This document shows positions 25,739-33,781 of a DNA stretch of 64,000 bases, one piece after another. Position 1 is the first letter of the stretch. Each line of letters starts with the position of its first letter. The stretch comes from Hymenobacter terrenus. GTDB taxonomy: Bacteria; Bacteroidota; Bacteroidia; Cytophagales; Hymenobacteraceae. The stretch covers positions 83,241 to 147,240 of the forward strand of contig NZ_LATM01000001.1 of the NCBI RefSeq assembly GCF_000972495.1, given 5' to 3'. A program made the position numbers and the translations under genes. Below the pieces are notes generated by a model that saw only the letters and a list, made by a program, of their open reading frames with translations, did no database searches and was not told where the DNA came from.

Positions 25739-27577
25739 ATGATAATGTCAATGTTCAGAAATTCAAAACTGGTACTGCGCTCCGTAGTTGGGGCCGCACT
25801 GCTGATGGGTACGGTTTCGGTCAGTGCCCGGCCGGCCGCAGTGGTGCCTACCCTGCGCTACACACTGGCTATGCCCGCCCCCCAAACCCATTATTTCGAG
25901 GTGAAGATGGAACTGGGTGGCTTCATTGCCGACTATACTGACGTGAAGATGCCCGTGTGGGCGCCTGGCTCTTACCTGGTGCGTGAATATGCCAAGAACG
26001 TAGAAGGCTTCCAGGCTCGGAGCACGGGCGGACAGGCTTTGACCGTCGAGAAAATCAACAAGAACACCTGGCGGGTGCGCCACCCCAAGCAGGCCAATTT
26101 TCAGGTCAGCTACCGGGTGTACGCCTTCGAACTATCGGTGCGTACGTCCTTTATCGATGCCGACCACGGCTACCTCAACGGTACCAGCGTATTCATGTAT
26201 CCGGCCGATAACAAAATGTTGGGCAGTACTGTGGTCGTGCAGCCGGCCGCCGGCTGGGCGCAGGTAAGCACCGCCTTGCGCCCGGCCATTGGGGGCGGCA
26301 AATTCACCTACAAATCGGCCAACTACGATGAGCTGGCCGACTCGCCCATTGAAATTGGCAACCACAAGGTGCTTGAGTTTACGGCCAACGGCACTCCTCA
26401 CCAGGTGGCTATGTACGGCACCTACAGCGTAGACGAGACCAAATTGGTAGCCGACCTGAAGAAAGTGTGCGAAGAAGCCCACCGCGTGGTTGGCCAGAAT
26501 CCGCTCGACCACTACCTCTTCATCGTGCACAACCTAGAGCGCGGCGGCGGTGGCCTGGAGCATCTCTACTCCACCACCTTGGAAGTAGGCCGCACCACCT
26601 ATAGTACTGAGGCGGGCTATAAATCGTTTCTGGGCTTGGCGGCGCACGAATACTTCCACCTCTGGAACGTGAAGCGCATTCGCCCTGTGGCACTTGGGCC
26701 CTTCAATTACGACCAGGAAAACTATACGCACATGCTCTGGGTGAGCGAGGGCATGACCGAATATTATTCCAAACTCATCAACAAGCGGGCTGGCATCTTG
26801 TCGAGGGAGGAATACCTGGGCAAGCTGAGCAACGAGATAGGAGCTGTAGAAAATACGCCCGGCAATCGTATCCAGTCAGCGGCGGAGGCCAGCTTCGATG
26901 CCTGGATTAAGTATTACCGACCCAACGAGAATTCTTACAACAACCAAATCAGCTACTACGATAAGGGCGACCTCATCGGCACCTGGCTCGACCTCAACAT
27001 TGCTGAGGCGACCAAAGGGGAAAAGCACCTCGACGACGTATTCCAGCTACTGTATGATGCGTATTATAAGAAAGCCGGCCGCGGCTTCACCGACCAGGAG
27101 TTTCAAGATGCCGTAGCGACGGTGGCCGGTCGGCGCTACGACGAATTCTTTCAGAATAGTGTGTATGGCACCAAAACCATCGACTACGCCACTGCTCTGG
27201 GCTACGCCGGCCTGACCCTCACCAGCGCCCTAGTCAGCTCAGAGGGAACCCTGGGCGCCAATTTTACCAACAACATGGGCAAGATACTGGTCGTGAGAGT
27301 GGTGCGTGACGGCGCCGCTTGGAACGCCGGCCTTAGCGTCAACGACGAGATACTGCTCATCAACGGAGCCGCACCCAGCGAAGAAACCGTGAAAGCTTTG
27401 CTGGGCGGCTCCGTCGGCACCGAAGTAAAGCTGCAGGTGCGCCGCGACGGCCTCAACCGCGACCTCACCCTGAAAATGCTGGCTAACCCCGACCGCAGAT
27501 ACACGATTCAGCCGGTGGCCAACCCGACAGCTGCCCAGCAGAAAGTGCTGGCCAAGTGGCTGGGGAGTGGGTCTTGA
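25739..27577 (+). CDS. M61 glycyl-aminopeptidase-like protein with PDZ domain
   Basis: The 612-residue exported protein has a signal peptide (LVGAALLMGTVSVSA), an N-terminal M61 beta domain (PQTHYFEVKMELGGF), the gluzincin site HEYFHLWNVKRIRP (about residues 303-316) with VSEGMTEYY supplying the third ligand, and a C-terminal PDZ domain (about 500-590: NDEILLINGAAP). Such proteases cleave after small residues in the periplasm. Start could also be 25745 or 25751. A TATTTTG box lies near 25716. Confidence 0.9.
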   Translation: MIMSMFRNSKLVLRSVVGAALLMGTVSVSARPAAVVPTLRYTLAMPAPQTHYFEVKMELGGFIADYTDVKMPVWAPGSYLVREYAKNVEGFQARSTGGQALTVEKINKNTWRVRHPKQANFQVSYRVYAFELSVRTSFIDADHGYLNGTSVFMYPADNKMLGSTVVVQPAAGWAQVSTALRPAIGGGKFTYKSANYDELADSPIEIGNHKVLEFTANGTPHQVAMYGTYSVDETKLVADLKKVCEEAHRVVGQNPLDHYLFIVHNLERGGGGLEHLYSTTLEVGRTTYSTEAGYKSFLGLAAHEYFHLWNVKRIRPVALGPFNYDQENYTHMLWVSEGMTEYYSKLINKRAGILSREEYLGKLSNEIGAVENTPGNRIQSAAEASFDAWIKYYRPNENSYNNQISYYDKGDLIGTWLDLNIAEATKGEKHLDDVFQLLYDAYYKKAGRGFTDQEFQDAVATVAGRRYDEFFQNSVYGTKTIDYATALGYAGLTLTSALVSSEGTLGANFTNNMGKILVVRVVRDGAAWNAGLSVNDEILLINGAAPSEETVKALLGGSVGTEVKLQVRRDGLNRDLTLKMLANPDRRYTIQPVANPTAAQQKVLAKWLGSGS

Positions 27578-27666
27578 GCATAACGAAGTCAATCTGCATC
27601 AGTCGGTAAGCATGCTGGTCGTAAATTTACGAACGCTCTTCAGCGTGAGAGCCTAAATCCACGTCC

Positions 27667-28056
27667 TTACTCCTGCAAAACGGTTACTCTGCTTTCGTAG
27701 TATTGCCGATCCGTAATAAAGGCGAATGCCCAAACAACCAGGCTAATAACTGGTCCAAGTACTAGGATGTCCCAAACCGCAATGTGTGCGCCTAGTGCTA
27801 GGAGTAAGTCATACAGAAACCCTGCAAAGGCAAGATCTTTTAGGCTTCGCGACTTGCTTTTAAGGATGGCGAGCACGCCCAAGAGTTTTGCGATACCCGT
27901 GGGGTAGGTGAGCCAGGTAGGGAAGCTCAACCGCTGAAATTCCGCGTAGCTGCCCTGTACGTCAATTATCGTCAGCAGCGCCGAAAAAACGAAGATTGCA
28001 CTGAAAAGACTGATGGAAATACCGTAGAGCAGCTTGGTTTTAGATTGGTTACTCAT
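27667..28056 (-). CDS. DoxX-like membrane protein
   Basis: A 129-residue protein with four predicted helices. The DoxX-like pattern is visible in SLFSAIFVFSALLTI, FPTWLTYPTGIAKLLGVLAIL and KDLAFAGFLYDLLLALGAHIAV. The family acts in quinone/thiol redox chemistry at the inner membrane in some bacteria, but most members are uncharacterised. An ATG two codons upstream (28062) is equally possible. Confidence 0.82.
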   Translation of the reverse strand: MSNQSKTKLLYGISISLFSAIFVFSALLTIIDVQGSYAEFQRLSFPTWLTYPTGIAKLLGVLAILKSKSRSLKDLAFAGFLYDLLLALGAHIAVWDILVLGPVISLVVWAFAFITDRQYYESRVTVLQE

Positions 28057-28168
28057 GAGCATTGATTAACCTTTTGAAGGCGAACAAGGTGATGCTGAAT
28101 AAGGGGCTGAATGAATATCCTGGCTACTAGTCAGAGATGCCACGGATGACTGAGCAGCCCCAGGAGGT

Positions 28169-29389
28169 TCATTTTCTGGCCTTTGTTTTCAGCACATCAA
28201 TGACTAAGGATAGGGTGTGAGCCGATAACTGGTCGGACCGCTTGTAATAGCTATATCGCAAGTCGAATGCTTCGAAAGAATAGTTGCTGGAGATGGGCCT
28301 GTGAGGAGCGTAGCGCAACGTCAAGCCCACGTTATAGCTGGTAAATGCCGACAAATCGTAGTCAGAGGTGTAATAAGCCGCATCGGGCGCATGCTCAGCG
28401 TAGGGCCTGAAGTAGCGCGCGGCCGTTTGCTTATAAAGCCGGGCCAGCGGCGAAATCGTCATGAAGGGCGTAATTCGGACGGGCGCTTCCATTTGAATGG
28501 TGTGGGAGGAAATGCCAAACGAATCCCAATAAAAACGGTAGTAGGACCGGAGGACGATTTGGTTTGTCGCAAACCAGTTCAGCTGAGTGCCAAGCGGGAT
28601 TTTCCATCGCTTACGGGGCAGATTCTCCACTCTCAAGGACCGGACCGCATCGTTGAAATACACCCGGTGAAAGGGCGTGGAGAGGAGTCCTTGCTGGTAG
28701 GCTACCTCGGGATACAGCGCAAACTGCAGCTTTCGGTTGATGACTTGGGAGAGCGCCGTCGTCAGATTGACCGATGTGCGGCGGTAGATGTCAAACCAAT
28801 TCTGAGTGCGGAGTTCCGCCGGGTAAATCAGCTTAACGGGCCGATAATAGCCCGGATTGACTCGTCCCCAGCGCAAATCGTCGAAAAAAGCCTGGACGCC
28901 AACCGTTATCTCCCGCGAGCCATCGGGCTTTTGGTGGGCGAGGGAAATGCCCACGGGAAGCGAAAAATAATCCGATTCCAGGGAAAAACCAGACTGCACG
29001 CCGGCCCGCAAGTTGGGATTTTGCAGCCGCCGGCTGTAGCCCAGGTTCAGGTGGCCCCGGTAATCGACCCGGGAAGCCGACGACAGCACAAAGTCAATTC
29101 TGTCGGTAGAAGCGGAGGTAATAACATCGATTCCCGCGTTAACCTGTAGGGTCTGGACTGAATCGGGCTGATGGGTGACGAGCACCTCCGGCGCGAATAC
29201 CACCAGTTTTTCCGTGCCTTGCCCGCCCGTTACGGCCGAACGGTTGCCGTCTTGGCTGTAGTGCGAGAGCAGCAAGCGGATGGCTGTTCGCGAAATCGTT
29301 TGCTTGGTATAGGCCGAATCAGGAGTGGTTTGGGCCGATGAATGCAGTGAGGCGGCTAATAATCCGATGGTTAAGTAACGCTTTTTCAT
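28169..29389 (-). CDS. DUF3570 outer-membrane beta-barrel-like protein
   Basis: The 406-residue protein has a signal peptide (MKKRYLTIGLLAASLHSSAQ) and alternating aromatic strands typical of an outer-membrane barrel (LRSYYRFYWDSFGISSHTIQ, FDLRYSYYKRSDQLSAHTLS). It matches DUF3570 by order and length: ISRTAIRLLLSHYSQDGNRSAVTGG..GTEKL at the start and a C-terminal barrel. It is last in the tight operon thioredoxin - apbE - DUF4266 - DUF3570, starting 6 bp after the DUF4266 stop. No member has a settled function to my knowledge. Confidence 0.88.
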   Translation of the reverse strand: MKKRYLTIGLLAASLHSSAQTTPDSAYTKQTISRTAIRLLLSHYSQDGNRSAVTGGQGTEKLVVFAPEVLVTHQPDSVQTLQVNAGIDVITSASTDRIDFVLSSASRVDYRGHLNLGYSRRLQNPNLRAGVQSGFSLESDYFSLPVGISLAHQKPDGSREITVGVQAFFDDLRWGRVNPGYYRPVKLIYPAELRTQNWFDIYRRTSVNLTTALSQVINRKLQFALYPEVAYQQGLLSTPFHRVYFNDAVRSLRVENLPRKRWKIPLGTQLNWFATNQIVLRSYYRFYWDSFGISSHTIQMEAPVRITPFMTISPLARLYKQTAARYFRPYAEHAPDAAYYTSDYDLSAFTSYNVGLTLRYAPHRPISSNYSFEAFDLRYSYYKRSDQLSAHTLSLVIDVLKTKARK

Positions 29390-29395
29390 TCCTGC

Positions 29396-29617
29396 TTAAT
29401 TACAGCCACAGCCCCCACTGGCGTTGCCGCCTCCGCCTCCCGTGCTGCCTTCCCGGTAGGTATGAGTATTGTCGTTCAGTTTGTCGATGTGGCGCCGGCC
29501 TACTTGCATTCGTTCATCGTTCAGATAGGCCCGTTGGTAGGGCTTGACTGTGGCGCAGCCCTGGCTGAAGCCGATAATGCCGACCAGCAAGAGGAGTTGA
29601 TAAGGTAATCTATTCAT
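29396..29617 (-). CDS. DUF4266 lipoprotein with GCGCN tail
   Basis: The 73-residue protein has a lipoprotein signal with Cys21 (GFSQGC), then the DUF4266 core TVKPYQRAYLNDERMQVG, and a glycine-rich C-terminus ending GGCGCN with C70 and C72 and no other residues after. The fixed Cys-Gly-Cys end looks like a metal, thiol-acceptor or modification site. Its start overlaps the apbE stop by 8 nt, so translation is coupled. I start at the ATG at 29617, the only one with the lipobox in place. Confidence 0.85.
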   Translation of the reverse strand: MNRLPYQLLLLVGIIGFSQGCATVKPYQRAYLNDERMQVGRRHIDKLNDNTHTYREGSTGGGGGNASGGCGCN

Positions 29618-30539
29618 TGGCCTGAACGGTAAGGTGTTTGGAGGTAAAAACCTCATTCTGGTCGTCAATCAGTACGCAGTGCGTGTGGGGCATCTGGTTG
29701 ATTAGATGCAGGCCAACCTCGGCTCCGGTAACCGTGACTACCGTTGCCAGGGCATCGGATAATTCGGCTTTGGCACTGATTACCGTCACGCTCTTGAGGT
29801 AGCGTGTAGGCAAGCCCGAGCGCGGGTCGAGGGTGTGGGCGTACCGAACCCCATTATGCTCGAAGAATTGCTCATAATTGCCCGAGGTGGCGACGGATAG
29901 GTTCTGAATCGGCAACCAGAGAATCACTTGCTCAGGCTTGGCCGGGTCGGCAATGCCGATGCGCCAGGCTGAGCCATCGGCTTGCGTGCCCCAAGCCGTC
30001 AAGTCGCCACTGGCGTTGACAACGCCGTTTTTCACCCCCCGGGCTTCCAGCAGGGCTTTGGCCCGGTCGGCCGCGTAGCCTTTGCCAATGGCACCAAAGC
30101 CAATCCGCATGCCCTTTTTACGTAAGAATACCCGGTTGCCGGACAGTAGCTCAATGTGTTGGTAGCCGACTCGTTGCCGCACCGTATTCAGCAGTGCTGC
30201 AGTGGGAAAGCCGGCCCGGCCGCGCTTAAAATCGTAAAGCGGCTTGAGGGCCCCCGCCGACACATCAAAAGCGCCCTGGCTGATCTGCGAAAGCAGCAAA
30301 CAGCGCTCAATCAACTCGAAAAGCTCGGCATCGACGGCCACCGGCCGGATGCCGGCCTCTCGGTTGATATGAGCCGTTTGGGAGGTTTCGCTGAATTCGG
30401 TCAGCAGCGCTTCAATGCGTCGTATTTCGGCAATGGCAGCCTGTAGATGCTTCTGGCCGCGTTCGGCATGCTCATCCACGGCGATTAGCTCGAAATCGGA
30501 GCCCATCAGTCGGACCTTGACTTTTTGACTTTGCCGCAT
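29610..30539 (-). CDS. apbE: FAD:protein FMN transferase, no signal peptide
   Basis: ApbE moves FMN from FAD to a Ser/Thr of a target protein. The 309-residue product has the family motifs QGAFDVSAGALKPLYDF (about residue 88), MRIGFGAIGKGYAADRAKALL (about 145), VNASGDLTAWG, YAHTLDPRSG (about 230) and ELSDALATVV. Unlike most ApbE proteins it starts with no signal peptide or lipobox (MRQSQKVKVRLMGSDFELIAV), so it may be cytoplasmic. No obvious D-x-x-T-G-A-T acceptor motif was seen in its operon partners. It is 7 bp after the thioredoxin gene. Confidence 0.92.
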   Translation of the reverse strand: MRQSQKVKVRLMGSDFELIAVDEHAERGQKHLQAAIAEIRRIEALLTEFSETSQTAHINREAGIRPVAVDAELFELIERCLLLSQISQGAFDVSAGALKPLYDFKRGRAGFPTAALLNTVRQRVGYQHIELLSGNRVFLRKKGMRIGFGAIGKGYAADRAKALLEARGVKNGVVNASGDLTAWGTQADGSAWRIGIADPAKPEQVILWLPIQNLSVATSGNYEQFFEHNGVRYAHTLDPRSGLPTRYLKSVTVISAKAELSDALATVVTVTGAEVGLHLINQMPHTHCVLIDDQNEVFTSKHLTVQANE

Positions 30540-30546
30540 GATGCAT

Positions 30547-30975
30547 TTAGTTCAGCACGTGGTTGAGCTGAGCGACCAACGTGGTGGGCGTTTGTCGGAG
30601 TGAGGAGAGGTTGGTGATGTGCTTCTTATCGGCGCTGATGACCAGTATTTTAGGGAAAGTGCCTTCCCGATTGTAGGTGTCGGCCAGTTGCTCATACGCC
30701 GCTAGCAAGGGTTGGCTGATTTTCTTGCGCTGCGGAAAATCAGCTTTCAACAGCACCAGATGGCCCTTGGCGTATCGTAAAAAGGAGGAATCAGCCAGCA
30801 CTTGCCGTTCGAGGTGAATGCACGGTGCGCACCAGTCGGAGCCGGAGAAGACCAGCAAAACAGGCTTGCCCGAGGCCTGCGCTGTCTCAAACGCCTCATT
30901 CGGGTCAGTCAGTACCTGTGCCTGACTAGCTGACGCGAACAAAAGGACGAATAGCAAGCAAAGTATATACTTCAT
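30547..30975 (-). CDS. Exported thioredoxin-like protein, first gene of apbE operon
   Basis: The 142-residue protein has a signal peptide (YILCLLFVLLFASASQAQ) and a thioredoxin active site GSDWCAPCIHLE with C49 and C52, followed by a cis-Pro loop FPKILVIS. The pattern LVFSGSDWCAPCIHLERQVL is that of DsbD-gamma/thioredoxin_7-like proteins. As part of the apbE/DUF4266/DUF3570 operon it is a candidate reductant for the cysteine pair of the DUF4266 lipoprotein. Confidence 0.88.
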   Translation of the reverse strand: MKYILCLLFVLLFASASQAQVLTDPNEAFETAQASGKPVLLVFSGSDWCAPCIHLERQVLADSSFLRYAKGHLVLLKADFPQRKKISQPLLAAYEQLADTYNREGTFPKILVISADKKHITNLSSLRQTPTTLVAQLNHVLN

Positions 30976-31359
30976 GCTACCCTAACGGGTAAGCTGAACT
31001 ATTTATTGCGCTCTGTAGAAGAGTCGCCAGCCTGTATGATTTTATCTATTCAAGCTGTAATCGCCTGGCGCGCGTGTTCTGACAGCTAGAACAAGTGCAT
31101 CTGCCGAAGCCACAGTGCTTTTGCTAGCGAAACCGGCGCGGCCAAGGCCCTGGTAGCGTACGTACTGCACAACCGCCCTGAAGGCAGGATGAGTAAAGCT
31201 GGGTATTAAATAAAGGACTGCTGACTGCTATTTTGATGCGACCATGTCCTCGTGCTTAAGAAGCTGTCTGAGGTACTGAAACCGGTCATGCTTCGATTCC
31301 GCTCAGCATGACTGTTCTTGATGATTTTCGGCTCCCTCGAACAACTTCTAATGTAACAC
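30976..31359. other. Intergenic with a REP-like repeat
   Basis: No supported gene. A short open stretch near 31105-31209 (reading FASETGAAKALVAYVLHN) looks like a protein remnant but has no start and no recognised family. The REP-like palindrome at 31285-31312 lies in this region. Confidence 0.5.
31285..31312. repeat. REP-like palindrome, second copy of the GCTCAGCA family
   Basis: GTCATGCT (31285-31292) and AGCATGAC (31305-31312) are exact reverse complements around TCGATTCCGCTC. The centre and right arm resemble 56-75 (CTCGACTTCGCTCAGCAGGA), so both are members of one interspersed family. Confidence 0.6.
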
Positions 31360-32433
31360 TCAACTGAGCAGAACGTCGCGGTGGTCGGTGACGGCCTGAA
31401 TCAGGGCATCAAGCACGGCCAGGCTGTTAATAGTATCATCGCGGTCCTGCTCGCGGTCGAGCAGCTCATCGGTGCCGTGGGTGATGGTGCGGCCCTCCAG
31501 GTTGGTGACGCGGGTTCGGTAGAAGTTGAGCAGGCGGTTCAGGCGCAGCTTCTCCCTGGCGTCGCTGGTAGCGTCCTGCACGGGGGTGAGCTTGTCGAGC
31601 AGGTCCTGGGCCGTGGCCTGGTCGGCAGCGGGGTCGCCCTTTTGGTCCCAGGTGGCCAGTTCGGTTTCCACCATGCTCAGGTGCGCGGCCAGCAGCGTGC
31701 GCTCGGGCAGCTTTTTGTCGAGGTAGCGCTGGCACTCGGCTTGGGTTTTGAAGCGGTCGACGGAAAACACCATAAGGGGTACGGTTGGGATAGGGGTGAA
31801 GAGCTGGGTAAGGGTAGTTACCATAACCTCTTCTACCAAATCGTATAGCTCAGTACCACTCAGTAAGCGGCGGACGGCCTCGGCCTCGTACAACAGGCCG
31901 GCCCGACGCACTGCCAGCCTGGCTTGCACGAGCGGACCGAATTCGGCCAGCGTTACCCGCGCCTCGCTCTCGAACTGTGCCAGCCAAGGCGGCGGGCCGG
32001 GCGCCTCGGTGGGCAGCAGCGGCGTGGCCAGCTGAGCCAGGGCCGCTAGCCGCCGCTCGGCCCAGGCGGCGCGGGTCTGGGCCGTGGCCAACTCTCCGGC
32101 CAGGCGTTGAGCCGCCGCCATGCAACCCAACCCGTGCCGGACCAGCGGATGCGCGGCCCCAAAGACGGAGGCCAGCTCGGCGATAGGAGCCGACTGCTCC
32201 GCCAAAGGTGCTGGTTCCTGCTCCGTTGGGTTGGTCCCTATGGCCAGCACCAGGCGCGTCCAAATCGGGGCAGTAGCCAGCGGCAGCTGGCGGCGGCCAG
32301 TGACAACGTGATTCATCATCGGCGGCCGCAAGCCTAGTATCCGGCCCAAAGCGGCTTGGCTCAGACCAAAATAAGCTTGCACTTCCTGCCAAAGACTGGC
32401 TTGGAACGGCAACAAGGACGGGGCAGGCGGCAT
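31360..32433 (-). CDS. HTH-domain protein with long helical C-terminus
   Basis: The 357-residue protein has an N-terminal Cro/XRE-like helix-turn-helix (about residues 18-50: AYFGLSQAALGRILGLRPPM, then VTGRRQLP) followed by about 300 residues that are largely helical, Ala/Leu/Glu/Arg-rich and likely coiled coil (RAAWAERRLAALAQL; DKLTPVQDATSDAREKLRLN). The domain after the HTH is not recognised. The perfect 34-bp inverted repeat at 32474-32550 lies 41 bp upstream of the start and is a plausible autoregulatory site. I start at the ATG at 32433; a frame further upstream would run into that repeat. Confidence 0.7.
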   Translation of the reverse strand: MPPAPSLLPFQASLWQEVQAYFGLSQAALGRILGLRPPMMNHVVTGRRQLPLATAPIWTRLVLAIGTNPTEQEPAPLAEQSAPIAELASVFGAAHPLVRHGLGCMAAAQRLAGELATAQTRAAWAERRLAALAQLATPLLPTEAPGPPPWLAQFESEARVTLAEFGPLVQARLAVRRAGLLYEAEAVRRLLSGTELYDLVEEVMVTTLTQLFTPIPTVPLMVFSVDRFKTQAECQRYLDKKLPERTLLAAHLSMVETELATWDQKGDPAADQATAQDLLDKLTPVQDATSDAREKLRLNRLLNFYRTRVTNLEGRTITHGTDELLDREQDRDDTINSLAVLDALIQAVTDHRDVLLS

Positions 32434-32473
32434 GATAATAACCAGAGGGGCTGCGAAGATAAGCTCCGCCTGC

Positions 32474-32550
32474 GTAAACGTTTTGGTCGCGTGCCAAAAA
32501 CATTTACTTAAGTATAGTAAATGTTTTTGGCACGCGACCAAAACGTTTAC
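32474..32550. promoter_or_regulatory. Perfect 34-bp inverted repeat upstream of the HTH gene
   Basis: 32474-32507 is the exact reverse complement of 32517-32550, with a 9-nt spacer. Each arm is itself a near-palindrome (GTAAA ... GTTTTGG - TCGCGTG - CCAAAAAC ... TTTAC), so the region is also two near-identical operators in tandem. TTTACTTAAG appears both in the centre and after the right arm. It could be a double operator for the adjacent HTH protein or a mobile-element relic. Confidence 0.65.
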
Positions 32551-32787
32551 TTAAGCAACTCAAGAGCCGTGAGCAGCATCAGCCGCTCTGTTTTTATTCT
32601 TCTACTCTCGCCTAATTGGTCAGGCAGAGAAAATCGGTCCTCAACTAGTCACAACAGGTCGCACCTGCGAAGTCACGGCCGATGCCCGTATCGATTTGGC
32701 GTAGCGTGGATTTGGTCTTTAACACTTTGCTCACTGCACCCATCGCCGCCGCGTATTCCCGCTCACGTGCCAATCCTATTTCCTCCG

Positions 32788-33249
32788 CTACAGAATGATT
32801 GGTAACTTCTCGTATGAGACAGCCGCCCGCAGCACGCCATGCTCCCGTTCTGCGGGCGCGACAAACGCCCCGGCCGGCCCACCGGGCGTCAGGGTAAGGC
32901 CTCCCGGGTCGGCGAGGGTGACGAAGGCCTGATAGCGGCCGTGCTCGCCGGTTTCAAAGACTTCTTCGTAGCGCACGCAGTAGGCCCCGGCCAGGCTCAC
33001 GGTTTCGACGGGGCTGCCTCCGGCGGAATCCAGGAAGACGATATGAGCGGCGGCGTGCTTGGTGGGGGCGTTGGCCCAGGCTTCGAGGAAGGCATCCTCG
33101 GGCACATCGAGCACCAGCTCTACTAGGCCGTGGCGCACCTTGACAATGGTCCGGCCGTGATGGTCGGTGGCCTGATGCACGTCGTAGGTGGCGTAGGTAA
33201 TGGGATAGCGGTGGCCGGCGACGTGCAGCTCCGCGACAGTAGCGCCCAT
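32788..33249 (-). CDS. tssD: TssD/Hcp-like type VI secretion tube protein (orphan)
   Basis: The 153-residue protein matches the Bacteroidota TssD (Hcp) fold: a start like AELHVAGHRYPITYATYDVH, QATDHHGRTIVKVRHGLVEL, then FLEAWANAPTKHAAAHIVFLD and the C-terminal VRYEEVFETGEHGRYQAFVTLA. In subtype iii T6SS this protein stacks into the tube. No sheath, baseplate, ClpV or membrane-complex genes are nearby, so it is an orphan, perhaps carrying cargo or serving a system elsewhere. The C-terminus is Gly/Pro-rich and slightly longer than usual. Confidence 0.78.
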   Translation of the reverse strand: MGATVAELHVAGHRYPITYATYDVHQATDHHGRTIVKVRHGLVELVLDVPEDAFLEAWANAPTKHAAAHIVFLDSAGGSPVETVSLAGAYCVRYEEVFETGEHGRYQAFVTLADPGGLTLTPGGPAGAFVAPAEREHGVLRAAVSYEKLPIIL

Positions 33250-33341
33250 AGTAGAGATGAGCTACGGTAGAAGGAGCGGCAAAGCTACTCCCTGCCGGGC
33301 GAAATCGAACAGCGCTTTTTCCAGGTGCCTACATTACTACA

Positions 33342-33728
33342 TTACAGCAGCCGCTTCCACTCCTCACCGTGCTCGGTATCGTCTGGCTCCTGGGGCGTAA
33401 TGCCAAAATACTCCGAGGGCAAGATGCCCAGCGCCATAAAGTCTACAGTGCCGGATAGATTGTTAGGCGCCAGGCCCTGCCCGATATCCAGCGTGCGGAT
33501 GCTGCTAGCAGGGGCACCGCGCAGCCTAAAGGACACGTTTAGCGAGCGCAGGAAAGGGAACAGCTCGTCGTTAAAATCGGGGCCCAGCGCATATACCTGA
33601 CCGCTATCGTCAACGCCCCGCCCCTCATCCTCCGCTATGTCTAATTGTATGGTAATGAGGGATGCACCCGCAGCCAGTCGTCGCTGAATCTCAGCAAGCA
33701 GGTCCCATTCGTTTTTCATCGGTGTCAT
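33342..33728 (-). CDS. Hypothetical protein upstream of tssD
   Basis: A 128-residue acidic soluble protein; the ATG at 33719 (MKNEWDLL) is an alternative start. It contains ITIQLDIAEDEGRGVDDSGQVYALGPDFNDEL and a C-terminal acidic tail (EPDDTEHGEEWKRLL). The family is not recognised. It lies 92 bp upstream of the TssD-like gene on the same strand; a link (adaptor or immunity) is only a guess. Confidence 0.6.
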   Translation of the reverse strand: MTPMKNEWDLLAEIQRRLAAGASLITIQLDIAEDEGRGVDDSGQVYALGPDFNDELFPFLRSLNVSFRLRGAPASSIRTLDIGQGLAPNNLSGTVDFMALGILPSEYFGITPQEPDDTEHGEEWKRLL

Positions 33729-33781
33729 GGGTAGAATCAGAAGATGCGATAGCCACCAAAGCGGTGCTTTGTCGCTAACAC

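Noticed and set aside
31105..31209. Short protein-like stretch without a start
   Set aside because: Too short to assign and no family recognised; noted only as a possible remnant.
32521..32550. Possible sigma-54 promoter (TGGCAC)
   Set aside because: There is no TTGC element at the right distance; the motif is part of the inverted repeat.
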